Positions 1 to 9,689 of a stretch of 64,000 bases of DNA are shown here, one piece after another (the stretch's first letter is position 1; every line of letters begins with the position of its first letter). Both the position numbers and the translations under genes were made by a program. Under the pieces are notes generated by a model that was not told the DNA's origin, searched no databases, and saw only the letters and a list, made by a program, of their open reading frames with translations. The DNA lies in NCBI RefSeq assembly GCF_024029435.1, contig NZ_CP097118.1, positions 930,001 through 994,000 on the forward strand, in the 5' to 3' direction. The DNA comes from Fructilactobacillus hinvesii. GTDB lineage: Bacteria > Bacillota > Bacilli > Lactobacillales > Lactobacillaceae.

Positions 1-1173
1 GGAGAATGGCTGGGACATAATTTTAATTTAATTGATACCGGTGGAATTGAAGTCTCTGAGCAACCGTTTATGCAACAGATTACGGCGCAGGCAGCGGTAG
101 CAATCGATGAAGCAGATGTGATCATTTTTATGGTAAACGGGCGCCAGGGCATTACAGATGCTGATGAACGCGTGGCTCAGTTACTATACCGTGCAGATAA
201 GCCAGTTGTGGTGGCGGTCAATAAAATTGATAATTTTGAGAGTCGAGCAGACGTTTACGATTTTTACGCATTAGGATTTGGGGATCCCTATCCAATTTCT
301 GGAGCGCACGGACTTGGATTGGGGGATTTGCTGGATGCAGTGATTAAAAACTTTCCAGAAGTTCCTGATCCAGAGCCGGATACAAGCATTCGCTTTAGTT
401 TAATTGGGCGGCCTAACGTAGGAAAATCTTCATTAGTAAACGCCATCCTGGGGGATCAACGGGTCATTGTTTCGGATGTTGCTGGAACGACCCGCGACGC
501 CATTGATACGAAATTTATCCATGATGGACAAGAATTTACCATTGTGGATACCGCCGGAATTCGAAAACGGGGCAAGGTTTACGAAAAAACCGAAAAATAT
601 AGTGTGATGCGGGCCATGAAGTCCATTGATGAAAGCAACGTGGTCCTAGTGGTCTTAAATGCTGAAGAAGGCATTAGAGAGCAGGATAAGCGGGTTGCAG
701 GCTATGCTCACGAAGCTGGGAAGGGAATTATTATTGTCGTTAACAAATGGGATATCCTAAAAAAGGATAATCATACCCAGCGGCAATTTGAGGCCCAGAT
801 TAGAATGGAATTTAAATACCTAGATTACGCACCAATTATTTTTGTGTCTGCCAAGACGAAGCAACGCTTACAACAACTTCCGGAGTTAATCGAACGGGTT
901 AATGATAACCACGAAAAGCGGATTAGTTCTTCAACCTTGAATGAGGTCATTATGGATGCAGTGGCGATGACGCCCACTCCAACCGTTAAAACTCGAAAAT
1001 TGCGGATCTACTATGCTACTCAAGTAGCTATTGCTCCGCCAACCATCGTTCTGTTTGTCAACGACCCAGAACTGCTCCATTTTTCATACAAGCGTTATCT
1101 AGAAAACCAAATTCGGAAAAACTTTGACTTTAGCGGGACCCCCATTCACATTATTGCACGAAGTCGAAAATAG
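1..1173 (+). CDS. der: Ribosome-assembly GTPase Der (EngA), 5' end missing
   Basis: Der is a double GTPase needed for maturation of the large ribosomal subunit. The reading frame is open from base 1, so the window starts inside the gene; about 45 residues including the first P-loop lie outside. Visible in the first G domain are DTGG (G3) and NKID (G4). The second G domain has [13 protein letters not shown] and NKWD, followed by the KH-like C-terminal domain that ends in a basic tail (ARSRK). An internal ATG at 70 is not the start, because the upstream residues ([14 protein letters not shown]) are conserved Der sequence. The gene lies just upstream of hup, as in many Firmicutes. No strong terminator follows, so some read-through to hup is possible. 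Confidence 0.97.
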   Translation, partial: GEWLGHNFNLIDTGGIEVSEQPFMQQITAQAAVAIDEADVIIFMVNGRQGITDADERVAQLLYRADKPVVVAVNKIDNFESRADVYDFYALGFGDPYPISGAHGLGLGDLLDAVIKNFPEVPDPEPDTSIRFSLIGRPNVGKSSLVNAILGDQRVIVSDVAGTTRDAIDTKFIHDGQEFTIVDTAGIRKRGKVYEKTEKYSVMRAMKSIDESNVVLVVLNAEEGIREQDKRVAGYAHEAGKGIIIVVNKWDILKKDNHTQRQFEAQIRMEFKYLDYAPIIFVSAKTKQRLQQLPELIERVNDNHEKRISSSTLNEVIMDAVAMTPTPTVKTRKLRIYYATQVAIAPPTIVLFVNDPELLHFSYKRYLENQIRKNFDFSGTPIHIIARSRK

Positions 1174-1215
1174 GCATGATGGGATGAAAACCCTTAAGAT
1201 TGTGTTAAAATGGCG

Positions 1216-1244
1216 TTGCAATCGTGGTTTCCGTGTGCTATCTT
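1216..1244 (+). promoter_or_regulatory. Probable promoter of hup
   Basis: TTGCAA (1216-1221), a 17-base spacer and TATCTT (1239-1244) form a sigma-A type promoter. It would give hup a long 5' leader of about 100 bases containing the palindrome at 1311-1331. Confidence 0.6.
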
Positions 1245-1310
1245 TAAATACGAGATGATGCTTGCATTGTGTCATCTAGTGTTCTGATTGGATGAGAACG
1301 CTTAGAAGTC

Positions 1311-1331
1311 GATGTTTGAATTTCAAACATC
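1311..1331. repeat. Perfect palindrome in the hup leader
   Basis: GATGTTTGAA, one T, then its exact reverse complement. It ends six bases before the AGGAGGTG ribosome binding site of hup and is followed by only four T. It could be a weak terminator, an RNA hairpin that tunes HU translation, or a DNA-binding site. Confidence 0.7.
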
Positions 1332-1352
1332 TTTTCAGGAGGTGAATCACTC

Positions 1353-1628
1353 ATGGCCAACAAAGCAGAATTAGTAGACGATGTTGCGCAAGCAACTGGT
1401 TTAACTAAAAAGGATGCTACGGCAGCAATGGATGCTGTTTTTGATGCAATCCAAGCACAACTTGCAAAAGGTGAACGTGTTCAATTAATCGGTTTTGGTA
1501 GTTTTGAAGTGCGTGAACGTGCTGCACGTAAAGGACGTAACCCACAAACTGGTAAGGAAATTGAAATCCCTGCAAGTAAAGTACCTGCCTTTAAACCTGG
1601 TAAAGCTTTAAAGGATGCTGTTAAATAA
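1353..1628 (+). CDS. hup: DNA-binding protein HU
   Basis: This is the histone-like HU protein, 91 residues, the usual family length. It binds and bends DNA without strong sequence preference as a dimer in the nucleoid. The N-terminal helical dimerisation region ([20 protein letters not shown]) is followed by the [21 protein letters not shown] hairpin arm, with the conserved Arg-Asn-Pro intercalating tip near residues 61-63, and by the C-terminal helix. The AGGAGGTG ribosome binding site at 1337-1344 fixes the start. The gene has its own promoter and a strong terminator, so it is probably monocistronic and highly expressed. Confidence 0.98.
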   Translation: MANKAELVDDVAQATGLTKKDATAAMDAVFDAIQAQLAKGERVQLIGFGSFEVRERAARKGRNPQTGKEIEIPASKVPAFKPGKALKDAVK

Positions 1629-1643
1629 ACATTATTTAGCAGG

Positions 1644-1675
1644 AGTCGGTTCGCATGTGCGAACTGGCTTTTTTT
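1644..1675 (+). terminator. Rho-independent terminator of hup
   Basis: A 12-bp stem (AGTCGGTTCGCA with TGCGAACTGGCT, including G-T pairs) is followed by seven T. It overlaps the ATG at 1655, which is therefore not a translation start. Confidence 0.9.
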
Positions 1676-1696
1676 GTTGGAAAAGAGAGGTTGACA

Positions 1697-2968
1697 ATGA
1701 GTTATTCAGAACAAGCACTAGAGGCATTACAAAATAACGATCTAGATTCATACCAAAAAAACTTAAAACTAGCGGAAGCACAAGATGACGATGAGCTCTT
1801 GTTTTCTCTAGCTGAAGAAATTTATTCCCTCGGTTTTGCTGATGATGCCCTGCAATTGTATCGAAAGCTACTCAAACGTTATCCTGATGAGGACGAACTG
1901 CGGACCTACATTGCAGACATTTTGATTACGCAAGATGAAACTGACAAAGCGCTCGATTACTTGCATCAGATTCAACCAGATTCGGAGTTTTACTTAAATT
2001 CTCTACTAGGTCAGGCTGACTTATACCAAACCCAGGGACTAACCGTGGTTAGTGAACAAAAATTAAAAGAAGCAGAAAAATTAGCGCCTGATGAACCAGT
2101 GGTAAAATTTGCCCTAGCTGAACTTTACTTTTCGGAAGGAAAATATGCCGAAGCGATTCCGTTGTATTTAGCTTTAATCAAACAGGGGAAGTTAAACATT
2201 TCCAACGTAAACCTCGTAGAACGGATTGGGGTGGCCTATGCCAACGTCGGGAACTTTGAGAATGCAATTGGTTATTTAGAACAGATTCAACCGGCCGAAA
2301 TGTCTCCGGCCGTGCAATTTGAAACCGGGTTTACGTATTTACAACTCAAGGATTACAAAAAAGCGATTGCGCTGTTTGAAACGTTGCGTGATACCGATCC
2401 TCAGTATAGCTCTTTGTATCCGTACCTGGGTCAGGCTCTTGAAGCTGATCATCAACCGGAAGCAGCGCTGCGAACCTACCAGGAAGGGATTGGAATTGAT
2501 GAATACAATGTGACCCTTTATCTTCTAGCAGCTAAACTGGCGGAACAACAAGGCGACCAAGCCACCGCCATTGATTACTTACAACGCGGGCATCAGGCTA
2601 ATCCGGATAATCTAGCGGTAATTACCCAATTAGCTGCCGCTTATTTACGCAATCAGCAAAACCAAGCGGTTGTTGATTTATTAACGCCGTATCGAAACGA
2701 ACACGAAACGGATGGTCAACTGGATTGGGACTTAGCCGTTGCCAATGCCCGCTTGGATAATTTGACTGAAGCCACTGCTGATTACAAGCAGGCTTATTCG
2801 AGTTTTAAAGATGATCCAGAATTTTTAAAAGAATACATTTTATTTTTGCGAGAAACTGGATCAGTTCAAGCAACGTTGCCATTACTGCGTCACTACGTTC
2901 AGCTGGCCCCGAATGACGACGAAATGATTTACATGTTAGAAGACTTAGAAGACTTAGAAGACCAATAG
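1697..2968 (+). CDS. Tetratricopeptide repeat protein (YpiA-like)
   Basis: The product has 423 residues and is built almost entirely of helical TPR units of about 34 residues (for example AEEIYSLGFADDALQLYRKL, ALAELYFSEGKYAEAIPLYL, TFTYLQLKDYKKAIALFETL-type segments). There is no signal peptide or membrane segment, so it is a cytoplasmic scaffold for protein interactions. The ATG at 1697 has an AGAGAGG ribosome binding site; the longer frame from 1655 starts inside the hup terminator and is rejected. Its place between hup and cca resembles the ypiA-type gene of other lactobacilli. The partner protein is unknown. The acidic C-terminus carries a short direct repeat (DLEDLED). Confidence 0.85.
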   Translation: MSYSEQALEALQNNDLDSYQKNLKLAEAQDDDELLFSLAEEIYSLGFADDALQLYRKLLKRYPDEDELRTYIADILITQDETDKALDYLHQIQPDSEFYLNSLLGQADLYQTQGLTVVSEQKLKEAEKLAPDEPVVKFALAELYFSEGKYAEAIPLYLALIKQGKLNISNVNLVERIGVAYANVGNFENAIGYLEQIQPAEMSPAVQFETGFTYLQLKDYKKAIALFETLRDTDPQYSSLYPYLGQALEADHQPEAALRTYQEGIGIDEYNVTLYLLAAKLAEQQGDQATAIDYLQRGHQANPDNLAVITQLAAAYLRNQQNQAVVDLLTPYRNEHETDGQLDWDLAVANARLDNLTEATADYKQAYSSFKDDPEFLKEYILFLRETGSVQATLPLLRHYVQLAPNDDEMIYMLEDLEDLEDQ

Positions 2969-2975
2969 GTAGACA

Positions 2976-3025
2976 AAATACCTCCAAAAGTTAGAGCAAA
3001 ATCTAATTTTTCAGAGGTATTTTTG
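2976..3025 (+). terminator. Terminator after the TPR gene
   Basis: An imperfect stem of AATACCTC-AAAA-TTAGA with TCTAA-TTTT-GAGGTATT, followed by a T-rich run. The bases from here to about 3150 show no coding feature. Confidence 0.75.
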
Positions 3026-3154
3026 CTTTGGTCATTTTTAGTTTTCATAAATTATTGCTATCCGTTAGCAGATCATCTAAAAATGAAACTGGACCGTTTT
3101 GCTGTTTATAAATAAATTGTCTCTGATGTCAATGGTTAAATTGACGTAGTTTCT

Positions 3155-3163
3155 TGGTATAAT
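3155..3163 (+). promoter_or_regulatory. Extended -10 promoter of cca
   Basis: TGGTATAAT is an extended -10 element with no good -35 box at normal spacing. Transcription would begin near 3170, which rules out the TTG at 3163 as the cca start. Confidence 0.55.
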
Positions 3164-3195
3164 TGACAAAAAGACGAAGAAAGAAGTGGCACTGT

Positions 3196-4398
3196 TTGCA
3201 GATTAAAAAATTACCCAACGCTTTTAAAGAGGCCCAACAAGTGCTCCAAATCATTGAGGAGCATGGTTATGAAGCTTATTTTGTGGGAGGAAGCGTACGG
3301 GATACAATCTTGAAATTACCGCTTCATGACGTTGACATTGCGACGTCCGCTTATCCAGCAGAGATTAAGCAAATTTTTGTACACACGGTTGATACTGGAA
3401 TCGAACACGGAACGGTCACCGTTTTGCATCATGGGCAAAGTTTTGAGATTACGACCTTTCGGACTGAGTCGGGGTATCAAGATTATCGCCGGCCGGATCA
3501 GGTTACGTTTGTGCGTTCTCTAAAGGAAGACCTCATGCGTCGTGATTTTACGGTGAATGCCCTGGCCATGCGCGAAAACGGGGAGGTAATTGACCTGTTT
3601 GGTGGCATTTCTGATTTACAGCAGCACATCATCCGCGCTGTGGGGAATCCCTCTGAGCGCTTTCACGAAGATGCGTTACGGATGATGCGAGCGGTTCGCT
3701 TCGGGAGCCAGTTGGATTTTACGATTGAAGCGCAGACAATGGCCGCTATTAAAAGTAATAGTCCGTTATTAGAAAAAATTGCGGTGGAACGGATTCACGT
3801 TGAGTTTGTAAAGATGCTACTGGGAATTGCTCCTTTACGCGGACTGGCTCAGATGCTCCAGACGGACTTGCTCTGTTATGTGCCCGTTTTAAATCACCAT
3901 TTGAAGCAATTAGCGGTGGTAAGTGAACTTCCACTAGCACGTCAATTAGAGAATGAAACTGAGGTTTGGAGTTGGCTGGCCGTGAGCCTGGATTGGTCGG
4001 TCGCGCAAATTCGGACAACGCTGCAGGCGTGGAAGAGTTCTAAGCAACTAATTGCCGATGTGGCCAGCGTTACAGCAGCGAGTCAGTCCTTACTTACGGA
4101 TCAAATGACGGATTGGCAGCTATACCAAACTGGAGCGACGAACTTACAAACAGCAGCCCAATTACTAGTTGTCTTAGGAAAACCGGATTACAGTCAGGAA
4201 CTTGCCCGTCGGTACGAAACGCTGCCCATTCACAATAAGCACGAGCTTGCTATCAACGGGAAACAGTTGATGCAAGCAGGGATTAAACCGGGACCCCAAC
4301 TGGGCCAAATCTTAAACCAATTAGAACAGCAGGTCGTGGCAGGAGCAATTGAAAATGAACCCCAGCAATTGTTAGATCACGCCCAATCAATGAAGTGA
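3196..4398 (+). CDS. cca: CCA tRNA nucleotidyltransferase
   Basis: This class II nucleotidyltransferase adds or repairs the 3' CCA of tRNAs. The head domain shows GGSVRD (about residues 31-36) and the metal-binding HDVDIATSAYP. Next come the ERFHEDALRMMRAVRF neck motif and RRDFTVNALAM, then an all-helical body and tail. The length from the TTG at 3196 is 400 residues, usual for Firmicute Cca, and the N-terminus (MQIKKLPNAF) resembles relatives. The frame continues upstream to a TTG at 3163, but that codon lies within the -10 box. The ribosome binding site (AGAAAGAAG) is weak, so the exact start is less certain than the identity. It is followed after 12 bases by the ABC-F gene. Confidence 0.95.
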   Translation: MQIKKLPNAFKEAQQVLQIIEEHGYEAYFVGGSVRDTILKLPLHDVDIATSAYPAEIKQIFVHTVDTGIEHGTVTVLHHGQSFEITTFRTESGYQDYRRPDQVTFVRSLKEDLMRRDFTVNALAMRENGEVIDLFGGISDLQQHIIRAVGNPSERFHEDALRMMRAVRFGSQLDFTIEAQTMAAIKSNSPLLEKIAVERIHVEFVKMLLGIAPLRGLAQMLQTDLLCYVPVLNHHLKQLAVVSELPLARQLENETEVWSWLAVSLDWSVAQIRTTLQAWKSSKQLIADVASVTAASQSLLTDQMTDWQLYQTGATNLQTAAQLLVVLGKPDYSQELARRYETLPIHNKHELAINGKQLMQAGIKPGPQLGQILNQLEQQVVAGAIENEPQQLLDHAQSMK

Positions 4399-4410
4399 GG
4401 CAGGAAAGCA

Positions 4411-6324
4411 ATGGTAGAAACGTTACGAGCCGAGCATTTAACCAAAACCTATGGAGAAAAGACCCTCTTTCGGGATCTGAATTTTATTATTAATGAACAC
4501 GATCGGATTGGATTGATCGGGACGAATGGGAGTGGAAAATCATCTCTTCTAAACGTGATTGCTCAGTTAGATCACGATGCTACTGGAGAGATTATTACTT
4601 CTAAAACCTATACAATTGGTTATTTAAAACAGCATCCAGAATTGCCAGAGGATAAAACCGTTTTAGAGGCAGTCTTTTCAGGAAATCAGACCATTTTTCA
4701 GGTGATTCGACGCTATGAAGACACTTTAACTGCCTATTCTGAACATCCCGAAAATCATGATGCTGAACGCGCGTATTTAGCAGCTGAAGCGAAGATGAAC
4801 GAATTAGATGCCTGGAATGCTGAGAGTCAGGTCAAAACGATTTTAACCCAACTCAAAATTACAGATTTAAACCAAAAAATTGGGACCATGTCAGGAGGAA
4901 TGCAAAAACGAGTGGGATTAGCTCAAATCCTAATTCAAGCACCGAACCTCTTGTTATTGGATGAGCCAACGAACCATTTGGATTTTGATTCCATTGCCTG
5001 GCTGGAGCAGTATTTGAGCCGTTATCATGGCTCCTTACTAGTTGTAACTCATGATCGTTACTTTTTGGATCAGGTGACCAATCACATTTGGGAATTGTCG
5101 TTTGGAAAATTACATGAATACGATGGAAATTACCAAACGTACGTTGCAAAAAAAGCAGAACGAGTAGATCAAGAACTGGCAGCGGGACATAAACAACAAC
5201 AGCTGTACAAGCAGGAATTACAGTGGATGAAAACCGGGGCTAAGGCTCGTTCTACCAAGCAAAACGCCCGAATTGAACGTTTCCAAGAACTCAAACAAGA
5301 GGTCGATCAAGGGACTCCAGTTGAAGAAGACGTGAACATTAGCATGGGCCAGCAGCGGTTAGGGAAAAAAGTAATTGAAATGAAAGACGTTAACCTCACG
5401 GTGGCGGATCATCCGATTTTACGTGACTTTAATTTAATCGTTCAAAACGGACAACGCTTGGGAATTAGTGGGGAAAACGGAACTGGAAAATCGAGTTTTC
5501 TCAATGCAATTGCAGGCAAGCTTCCGCTAGACTCTGGAACCATTGAACTGGGTGAGACTGTGAAGCTGGGCTACTATACTCAGCAAATGGAACCCATTCC
5601 AGAAGATAAACGGGTGATTAACTATCTGACGGACATCGGTCAAAAGGTGGTCGATAAGGATGGGAATCAGATCAGCGTTACTAATCTGTTGGAACAGTTC
5701 CTGTTTCCCAAATCAACGCACGGAACTCTGATTCGCAAGCTTTCCGGGGGCGAAAAACGGCGTCTTTATTTACTTAAACTTCTGATGGAACAACCAAACG
5801 TTCTCTTACTAGATGAACCTACTAATAACCTGGACATTGGAACTCTGACCGTGTTAGAGAATTACATTGATAATTTTAACGGAACCACAATCACCGTTTC
5901 TCATGATCGTTACTTCTTAGACAAGGTTGCTGATCAACTCTTGATGTTTAAAGGGGATGCTGAAATTGATCGTTACACGGGGTCCTTATCGAGTTATTTA
6001 GCAGAACAACGCGAACAAACAAATGCAGCAGCTGAGCCGGCCAAGGCTAAAAAAACGCAATCCAATCCCAAAACAGAACAAAAATCAGAGATTAAAACGA
6101 AAACAAAGCTGACTTATGCCGAAAAACTCGAATGGGATCAGATGGACCAAAAATTAGCTGACAATGAAGCCGCCGTGACAAATATCCAGGAAGAGATGCA
6201 ACAAAACGCGGCGGACTATAACAAACTAGCAGAGTTACAACGCCAACTGGATGAATTAAATGCCCAGGGCGATCAACTAGTTGAACGGTGGGAATACTTA
6301 AGTCAGTACGTGGACGAAGACTAG
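4411..6324 (+). CDS. ABC-F ATPase, YfmR/Uup type
   Basis: This soluble tandem ATPase has no membrane domain and belongs to the ABC-F family, which acts on the ribosome rather than in transport. The first cassette has GTNGSGKSS near residue 40, the signature MSGGMQKR and [13 protein letters not shown] basic interdomain linker ([20 protein letters not shown]) follows. The second cassette has [17 protein letters not shown] and [11 protein letters not shown]. The C-terminal 80 residues form a charged coiled coil after a Lys/Ala/Thr-rich hinge, as in YfmR and Uup, and 637 residues fits. It probably shares a transcript with cca and thyA. The exact subfamily is an inference. Confidence 0.93.
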   Translation: MVETLRAEHLTKTYGEKTLFRDLNFIINEHDRIGLIGTNGSGKSSLLNVIAQLDHDATGEIITSKTYTIGYLKQHPELPEDKTVLEAVFSGNQTIFQVIRRYEDTLTAYSEHPENHDAERAYLAAEAKMNELDAWNAESQVKTILTQLKITDLNQKIGTMSGGMQKRVGLAQILIQAPNLLLLDEPTNHLDFDSIAWLEQYLSRYHGSLLVVTHDRYFLDQVTNHIWELSFGKLHEYDGNYQTYVAKKAERVDQELAAGHKQQQLYKQELQWMKTGAKARSTKQNARIERFQELKQEVDQGTPVEEDVNISMGQQRLGKKVIEMKDVNLTVADHPILRDFNLIVQNGQRLGISGENGTGKSSFLNAIAGKLPLDSGTIELGETVKLGYYTQQMEPIPEDKRVINYLTDIGQKVVDKDGNQISVTNLLEQFLFPKSTHGTLIRKLSGGEKRRLYLLKLLMEQPNVLLLDEPTNNLDIGTLTVLENYIDNFNGTTITVSHDRYFLDKVADQLLMFKGDAEIDRYTGSLSSYLAEQREQTNAAAEPAKAKKTQSNPKTEQKSEIKTKTKLTYAEKLEWDQMDQKLADNEAAVTNIQEEMQQNAADYNKLAELQRQLDELNAQGDQLVERWEYLSQYVDED

Positions 6325-6327
6325 CGA

Positions 6328-6363
6328 GGAGAATGGAATGTTAGAGGAGAATGGAATGTTAGA
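6328..6363 (+). repeat. 18-bp tandem duplication of ribosome binding site and start codon
   Basis: Two identical copies of GGAGAATGGAATGTTAGA lie head to tail (6328-6345 and 6346-6363). Each contains GGAG, an ATG and the next two codons of thyA. The duplication keeps the frame, so thyA has two possible starts, 6338 and 6356. Confidence 0.95.
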
Positions 6364-7306
6364 AGACCAATATTTAAACCTAGCGCGCTTTGTGTTAGAA
6401 AATGGCCACCCCAAGGGTGACCGCACGGGAACCGGAACCATTAGTTACTTTGGCTATCAGATGCGCTTTAACCTAGCAGAAGGGTTTCCGTTGTTAACCA
6501 CGAAAAGCGTTCCCTTCCGCTTGATTAAAAGTGAACTGCTGTGGTTTTTACACGGAGATACTAACATTCGCTACCTCTTGCAAAACAATAATCACATTTG
6601 GGACGAATGGGCCTTTAAAAACTGGGTGGAATCCGCTGAATATCACGGACCAGACATGACTGATTTTGGTTTACGCTCTCAAGTAAATCCAGAGTTTAGA
6701 GCAGAATATCTTAAGCAAAAAGACTGGTTTTGCCAGCAAATTGTTGCAGATGAGGAATTTGCTAAGCGTTATGGTGACCTAGGGTTAGTCTATGGGAGTC
6801 AGTGGCGCAGTTGGCAAACAGCCGATGGTCGAACGGTGGATCAGATTCAAAAGGTGATTGAGCAAATCAAGACCAATCCTAATTCTCGGCGCTTAATTGT
6901 TTCGGCTTGGAATCCTGGCGACGTTGATGATGTGGCATTACCACCGTGTCATACGTTGTTTCAGTTTTATGTGAACGATGGCAAATTAAATTGTCAGCTC
7001 TACCAGCGTAGTGGCGATATTTTCCTCGGGGTTCCGTTTAACATCGCCAGTTACTCTCTGTTAACGAGTTTAATTGCGAAAGAATGCGATTTAGTTCCGG
7101 GCGAGTTCATTCATACTTTGGGAGACGCTCATATTTATCAGAATCACGTTGCCCAAATTAAAGAACAACTAACTAGAAAACCATATCCAGCGCCCCAACT
7201 GTGGTTGAATCCGGCGAAAAAGAGTATTTTTGACTATGACATCGATGATATTAAGGTAGAAAATTATCGTCATCATCCGCGGATTAAGGGAGCGGTTGCC
7301 GTTTAG
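6356..7306 (+). CDS. thyA: Thymidylate synthase
   Basis: ThyA converts dUMP to dTMP using methylene-tetrahydrofolate. From the ATG at 6356 the product has 316 residues, the length of the well-studied Lactobacillus casei enzyme. It also has that enzyme's extra segment after the small domain (about residues 85-140). Visible motifs include DRTGTGT near the N-terminus, the catalytic cysteine in [30 protein letters not shown] and the invariant C-terminal VAV. An upstream in-frame ATG at 6338 within the duplicated start region would add six residues. The dfrA gene follows after 11 bases, giving the classical thyA-dfrA pair that regenerates the folate oxidised by ThyA. Confidence 0.98.
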   Translation: MLEDQYLNLARFVLENGHPKGDRTGTGTISYFGYQMRFNLAEGFPLLTTKSVPFRLIKSELLWFLHGDTNIRYLLQNNNHIWDEWAFKNWVESAEYHGPDMTDFGLRSQVNPEFRAEYLKQKDWFCQQIVADEEFAKRYGDLGLVYGSQWRSWQTADGRTVDQIQKVIEQIKTNPNSRRLIVSAWNPGDVDDVALPPCHTLFQFYVNDGKLNCQLYQRSGDIFLGVPFNIASYSLLTSLIAKECDLVPGEFIHTLGDAHIYQNHVAQIKEQLTRKPYPAPQLWLNPAKKSIFDYDIDDIKVENYRHHPRIKGAVAV

Positions 7307-7317
7307 GAGGAAGAAAA

Positions 7318-7818
7318 ATGTTAGCATTTATTTGGGCAGAAGCGCATCAACATGTAATTGGCAAAGATGGAACGTTGCCGTGGCATCTTCCAGATGACAT
7401 GCACTTTTTTAAAGAACAAACGACGGGGCATCCCATTTTAGCGGGGCGAACAACGTTTGAGAGTTTTGGTCGTCCCTTACCGCACCGTGAAAATATGGTT
7501 TTAACTCGCCAACCCGCCACCGATTTTCCCGCCGGAGTAGAGGTCTTTCCTACTACAACTAGTTTCTTGCGATATGCAAATGAGCATCAAGACGAGTTAA
7601 TTTTTGTGGTGGGGGGAAGCCAAATCTTTCGCTTATTCCGCTCTGAAGTAACCTGGTTATACCGGACGGTGATTGATGCGGATGTTAGTGGTGATACTTG
7701 GATGCCAGAGATTGATTATGTCCAATTTAACTTGGTTAAAGAGTGGCCTGGTGAAGCAGGTGAACAATATCCCCACCATTTTGAAATTTGGCAGCGAAAG
7801 GAAGCAAACCATGCGTAA
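7318..7818 (+). CDS. dfrA: Dihydrofolate reductase
   Basis: The enzyme reduces dihydrofolate to tetrahydrofolate with NADPH and is the trimethoprim target. The 166-residue product shows MLAFIWAE, the IGKDGTLPWHLPDDM substrate-loop motif with Trp and catalytic Asp, GRTTFESF and FVVGGSQIF (nucleotide binding). It follows thyA in one operon. Its last eight bases overlap the start of the next gene (ATGCGTAA), so translation is probably coupled. Confidence 0.97.
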   Translation: MLAFIWAEAHQHVIGKDGTLPWHLPDDMHFFKEQTTGHPILAGRTTFESFGRPLPHRENMVLTRQPATDFPAGVEVFPTTTSFLRYANEHQDELIFVVGGSQIFRLFRSEVTWLYRTVIDADVSGDTWMPEIDYVQFNLVKEWPGEAGEQYPHHFEIWQRKEANHA

Positions 7819-8032
7819 GAGTTTTTACGAGTATCTGATGACGGAACGAAATCCAAATAGTCATGATGAAATTGCTGAGTTTGCTAATAATGCCTTTTTT
7901 GATCAGAGCTTTCCCAAGCATACCGATAATTTTGCCGAAATTTCTAAGTATCTCGAAGAAAATGCGGGATATCTACCGACCATGACAATTTTTGACGATG
8001 TTTGGCAGCGCTACTTGGCGTACTTAGATTAA
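7811..8032 (+). CDS. YozE/UPF0346 family protein
   Basis: This is a small cytoplasmic protein of 73 residues starting MRKSFYEYLMTERNP, the hallmark of the YozE (UPF0346) family of helical proteins of unknown function. The ATG at 7811 overlaps the dfrA stop; a longer frame back to 7673 only shadows dfrA. The SFPKHTDNFAEISKYLE and DDVWQRYLAYL segments also fit the family. It stands between dfrA and rbgA, as in other lactobacilli. Confidence 0.88.
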   Translation: MRKSFYEYLMTERNPNSHDEIAEFANNAFFDQSFPKHTDNFAEISKYLEENAGYLPTMTIFDDVWQRYLAYLD

Positions 8033-8043
8033 GGAGGATTTTT

Positions 8044-8907
8044 ATGCAAAGTAACATCCAATGGTTTCCCGGCCACATGGCCAAGGCCATTCGGCAGTTT
8101 GAAGAAAACATCAAACTGGTTGATATCGTTTTTGAACTAGTGGACGCTCGGATTCCTTTTACTTCGATTAATCCAGAGGTGAGTCGCATTAGTCTGACCA
8201 AGCCGCGTTTAATGATTCTCACTAAGGCTGATTTAGCTGATCCCAATTTAACTAATCAGTGGTTAACTTATTTTCGTCAGCAGGGTAATGCCGCTCTAGC
8301 AGTTGATTCTAAAGTTAATGGTGTCTCTAAAAGGATTGAAAAAGCGGCTCAAACCCAACTCGCTAGTAAACTAACGTCTCAGAGTGAACGGGGATTAGCT
8401 CGACAGAGCTTAAAGGCTATCTGTGTCGGAGTCCCCAATGTCGGGAAATCAACCCTTTTGAATCAACTGGTTAAACGTCGTTCTGCTCCGGTGGGAAATC
8501 GTCCTGGGGTAACGAAGGGGCAACAATGGTTAACCGGAAACGGCCATTTAGAATTACTGGATACCCCAGGAATTTTATGGCCTAAATTTCAAAATCAAAC
8601 AGTTGCCGAAAAGCTAGCTTTGACGGGCGCCATTCGGGAAAGCGCATATCATAGTGATGATGTTGCTTTGTATGCTCTCCGCTTTTTCAAAAACCAGCAG
8701 CCGACTGCACTAATTAACCGCTATCGATTAACAGAGGCTGATTTACAATTAGCTGATCCTGATTTATTATTAACTATCACTGCTAATCTAGGAATGCGTG
8801 ATGACTATGAACGGGCCTCTGATCGAATCATCAACGACGTTCGTAAGGGCAAATTGGGACGGTTTACGTTAGATGATCTAAAGGAACTGATTTCCGATGA
8901 AAATTAG
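8044..8907 (+). CDS. rbgA: Ribosome biogenesis GTPase RbgA (YlqF)
   Basis: RbgA is a circularly permuted GTPase needed for late assembly of the 50S subunit. The product has 287 residues. The G4 motif (LTKADL) precedes G1 (GVPNVGKST) and G3 (DTPG), the order typical of this family. The N-terminal IQWFPGHMAKA motif is conserved in RbgA. The start at 8044 follows AAGGAGG at 8031-8037. The last 11 bases overlap rnhB, a conserved pairing in Firmicutes. Confidence 0.97.
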   Translation: MQSNIQWFPGHMAKAIRQFEENIKLVDIVFELVDARIPFTSINPEVSRISLTKPRLMILTKADLADPNLTNQWLTYFRQQGNAALAVDSKVNGVSKRIEKAAQTQLASKLTSQSERGLARQSLKAICVGVPNVGKSTLLNQLVKRRSAPVGNRPGVTKGQQWLTGNGHLELLDTPGILWPKFQNQTVAEKLALTGAIRESAYHSDDVALYALRFFKNQQPTALINRYRLTEADLQLADPDLLLTITANLGMRDDYERASDRIINDVRKGKLGRFTLDDLKELISDEN

Positions 8908-9658
8908 TGAACTTAAGGTGGCTTTTGCGCAGGTTCAATCTGATGGAGATCCGCTCTTAGCGACCTATCAAGATGACCCAAGAAAGGGGGTCCAACGGTT
9001 GTTGCAACAAACCCATCGTCGGTTAGAACGACAGCGGCTTGCTGTCGCCGCTTTTCAGCAACGGTTGCACTATGAAAAAGAATTGTGGCATCACGGAATT
9101 GAGTACGTTGCTGGGGTAGATGAGGTTGGTCGGGGACCGTTAGCTGGTCCTGTGGTCGTAGGCGCAGTCATTCTTCCGCATGATTTTTCGCTGGTAAACG
9201 TCAATGACTCCAAGCAACTTAGTGATCACGAACGCCGGTCCCTCGTACCATTAATTAAACAAGCTGCGGTGGCGTATCAAATCGTAAGGATTAGTCCCCA
9301 AATCATTGATCAAGTTAATATTTATGAAGCCAGTCGTCTAGGGATGAAACAAGCTGTAGAACAATTAAATCCGCTGCCAAATCATCTTTTGGTGGATGCC
9401 ATGGTGATTGACGCTGATTTTCCCCAAACCAAATTAATTAAAGGGGACGCAAAATCCGCTAGCATTGCTGCGGCTAGTATTCTTGCAAAGGTTGCTCGAG
9501 ATGATTTAATGATTGAATATGCCAAACAATATCCAGAATACGGATTTGATCATAACGATGGCTATGGCACCGCGTCCCACTTACAGGCCCTGCGTCAATT
9601 TGGGGCGACTCCCATTCATCGAAAAAGTTTTGCTCCAGTACGTGATTTGGGACAATAA
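8897..9658 (+). CDS. rnhB: Ribonuclease HII
   Basis: RNase HII cuts RNA in RNA-DNA hybrids and removes misincorporated ribonucleotides. The 253-residue product has an N-terminal extension of about 70 residues typical of Firmicutes. The catalytic core follows: AGVDEVGRGPLAGPVVVGA (Asp and Glu ligands), NDSKQLS, LLVDAM and the DHNDGYGT region with the last acidic ligand. The ATG overlaps the end of rbgA. Confidence 0.97.
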   Translation: MKISELKVAFAQVQSDGDPLLATYQDDPRKGVQRLLQQTHRRLERQRLAVAAFQQRLHYEKELWHHGIEYVAGVDEVGRGPLAGPVVVGAVILPHDFSLVNVNDSKQLSDHERRSLVPLIKQAAVAYQIVRISPQIIDQVNIYEASRLGMKQAVEQLNPLPNHLLVDAMVIDADFPQTKLIKGDAKSASIAAASILAKVARDDLMIEYAKQYPEYGFDHNDGYGTASHLQALRQFGATPIHRKSFAPVRDLGQ

Positions 9659-9689
9659 CTTCGTATCTCTTCTAAAAGGAGAGAAAACG

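Noticed and set aside
1655..1696. Upstream ATG extending the TPR protein by 14 residues
   Set aside because: It lies inside the hup terminator and has no ribosome binding site; 1697 has AGAGAGG.
3163..3195. TTG at 3163 as start of cca
   Set aside because: It overlaps the extended -10 box TATAAT, so it would not be in the mRNA.
7673..7810. Longer version of the YozE-like protein
   Set aside because: The added part only shadows dfrA in another frame; the family start MRKSFYEYL is at 7811.
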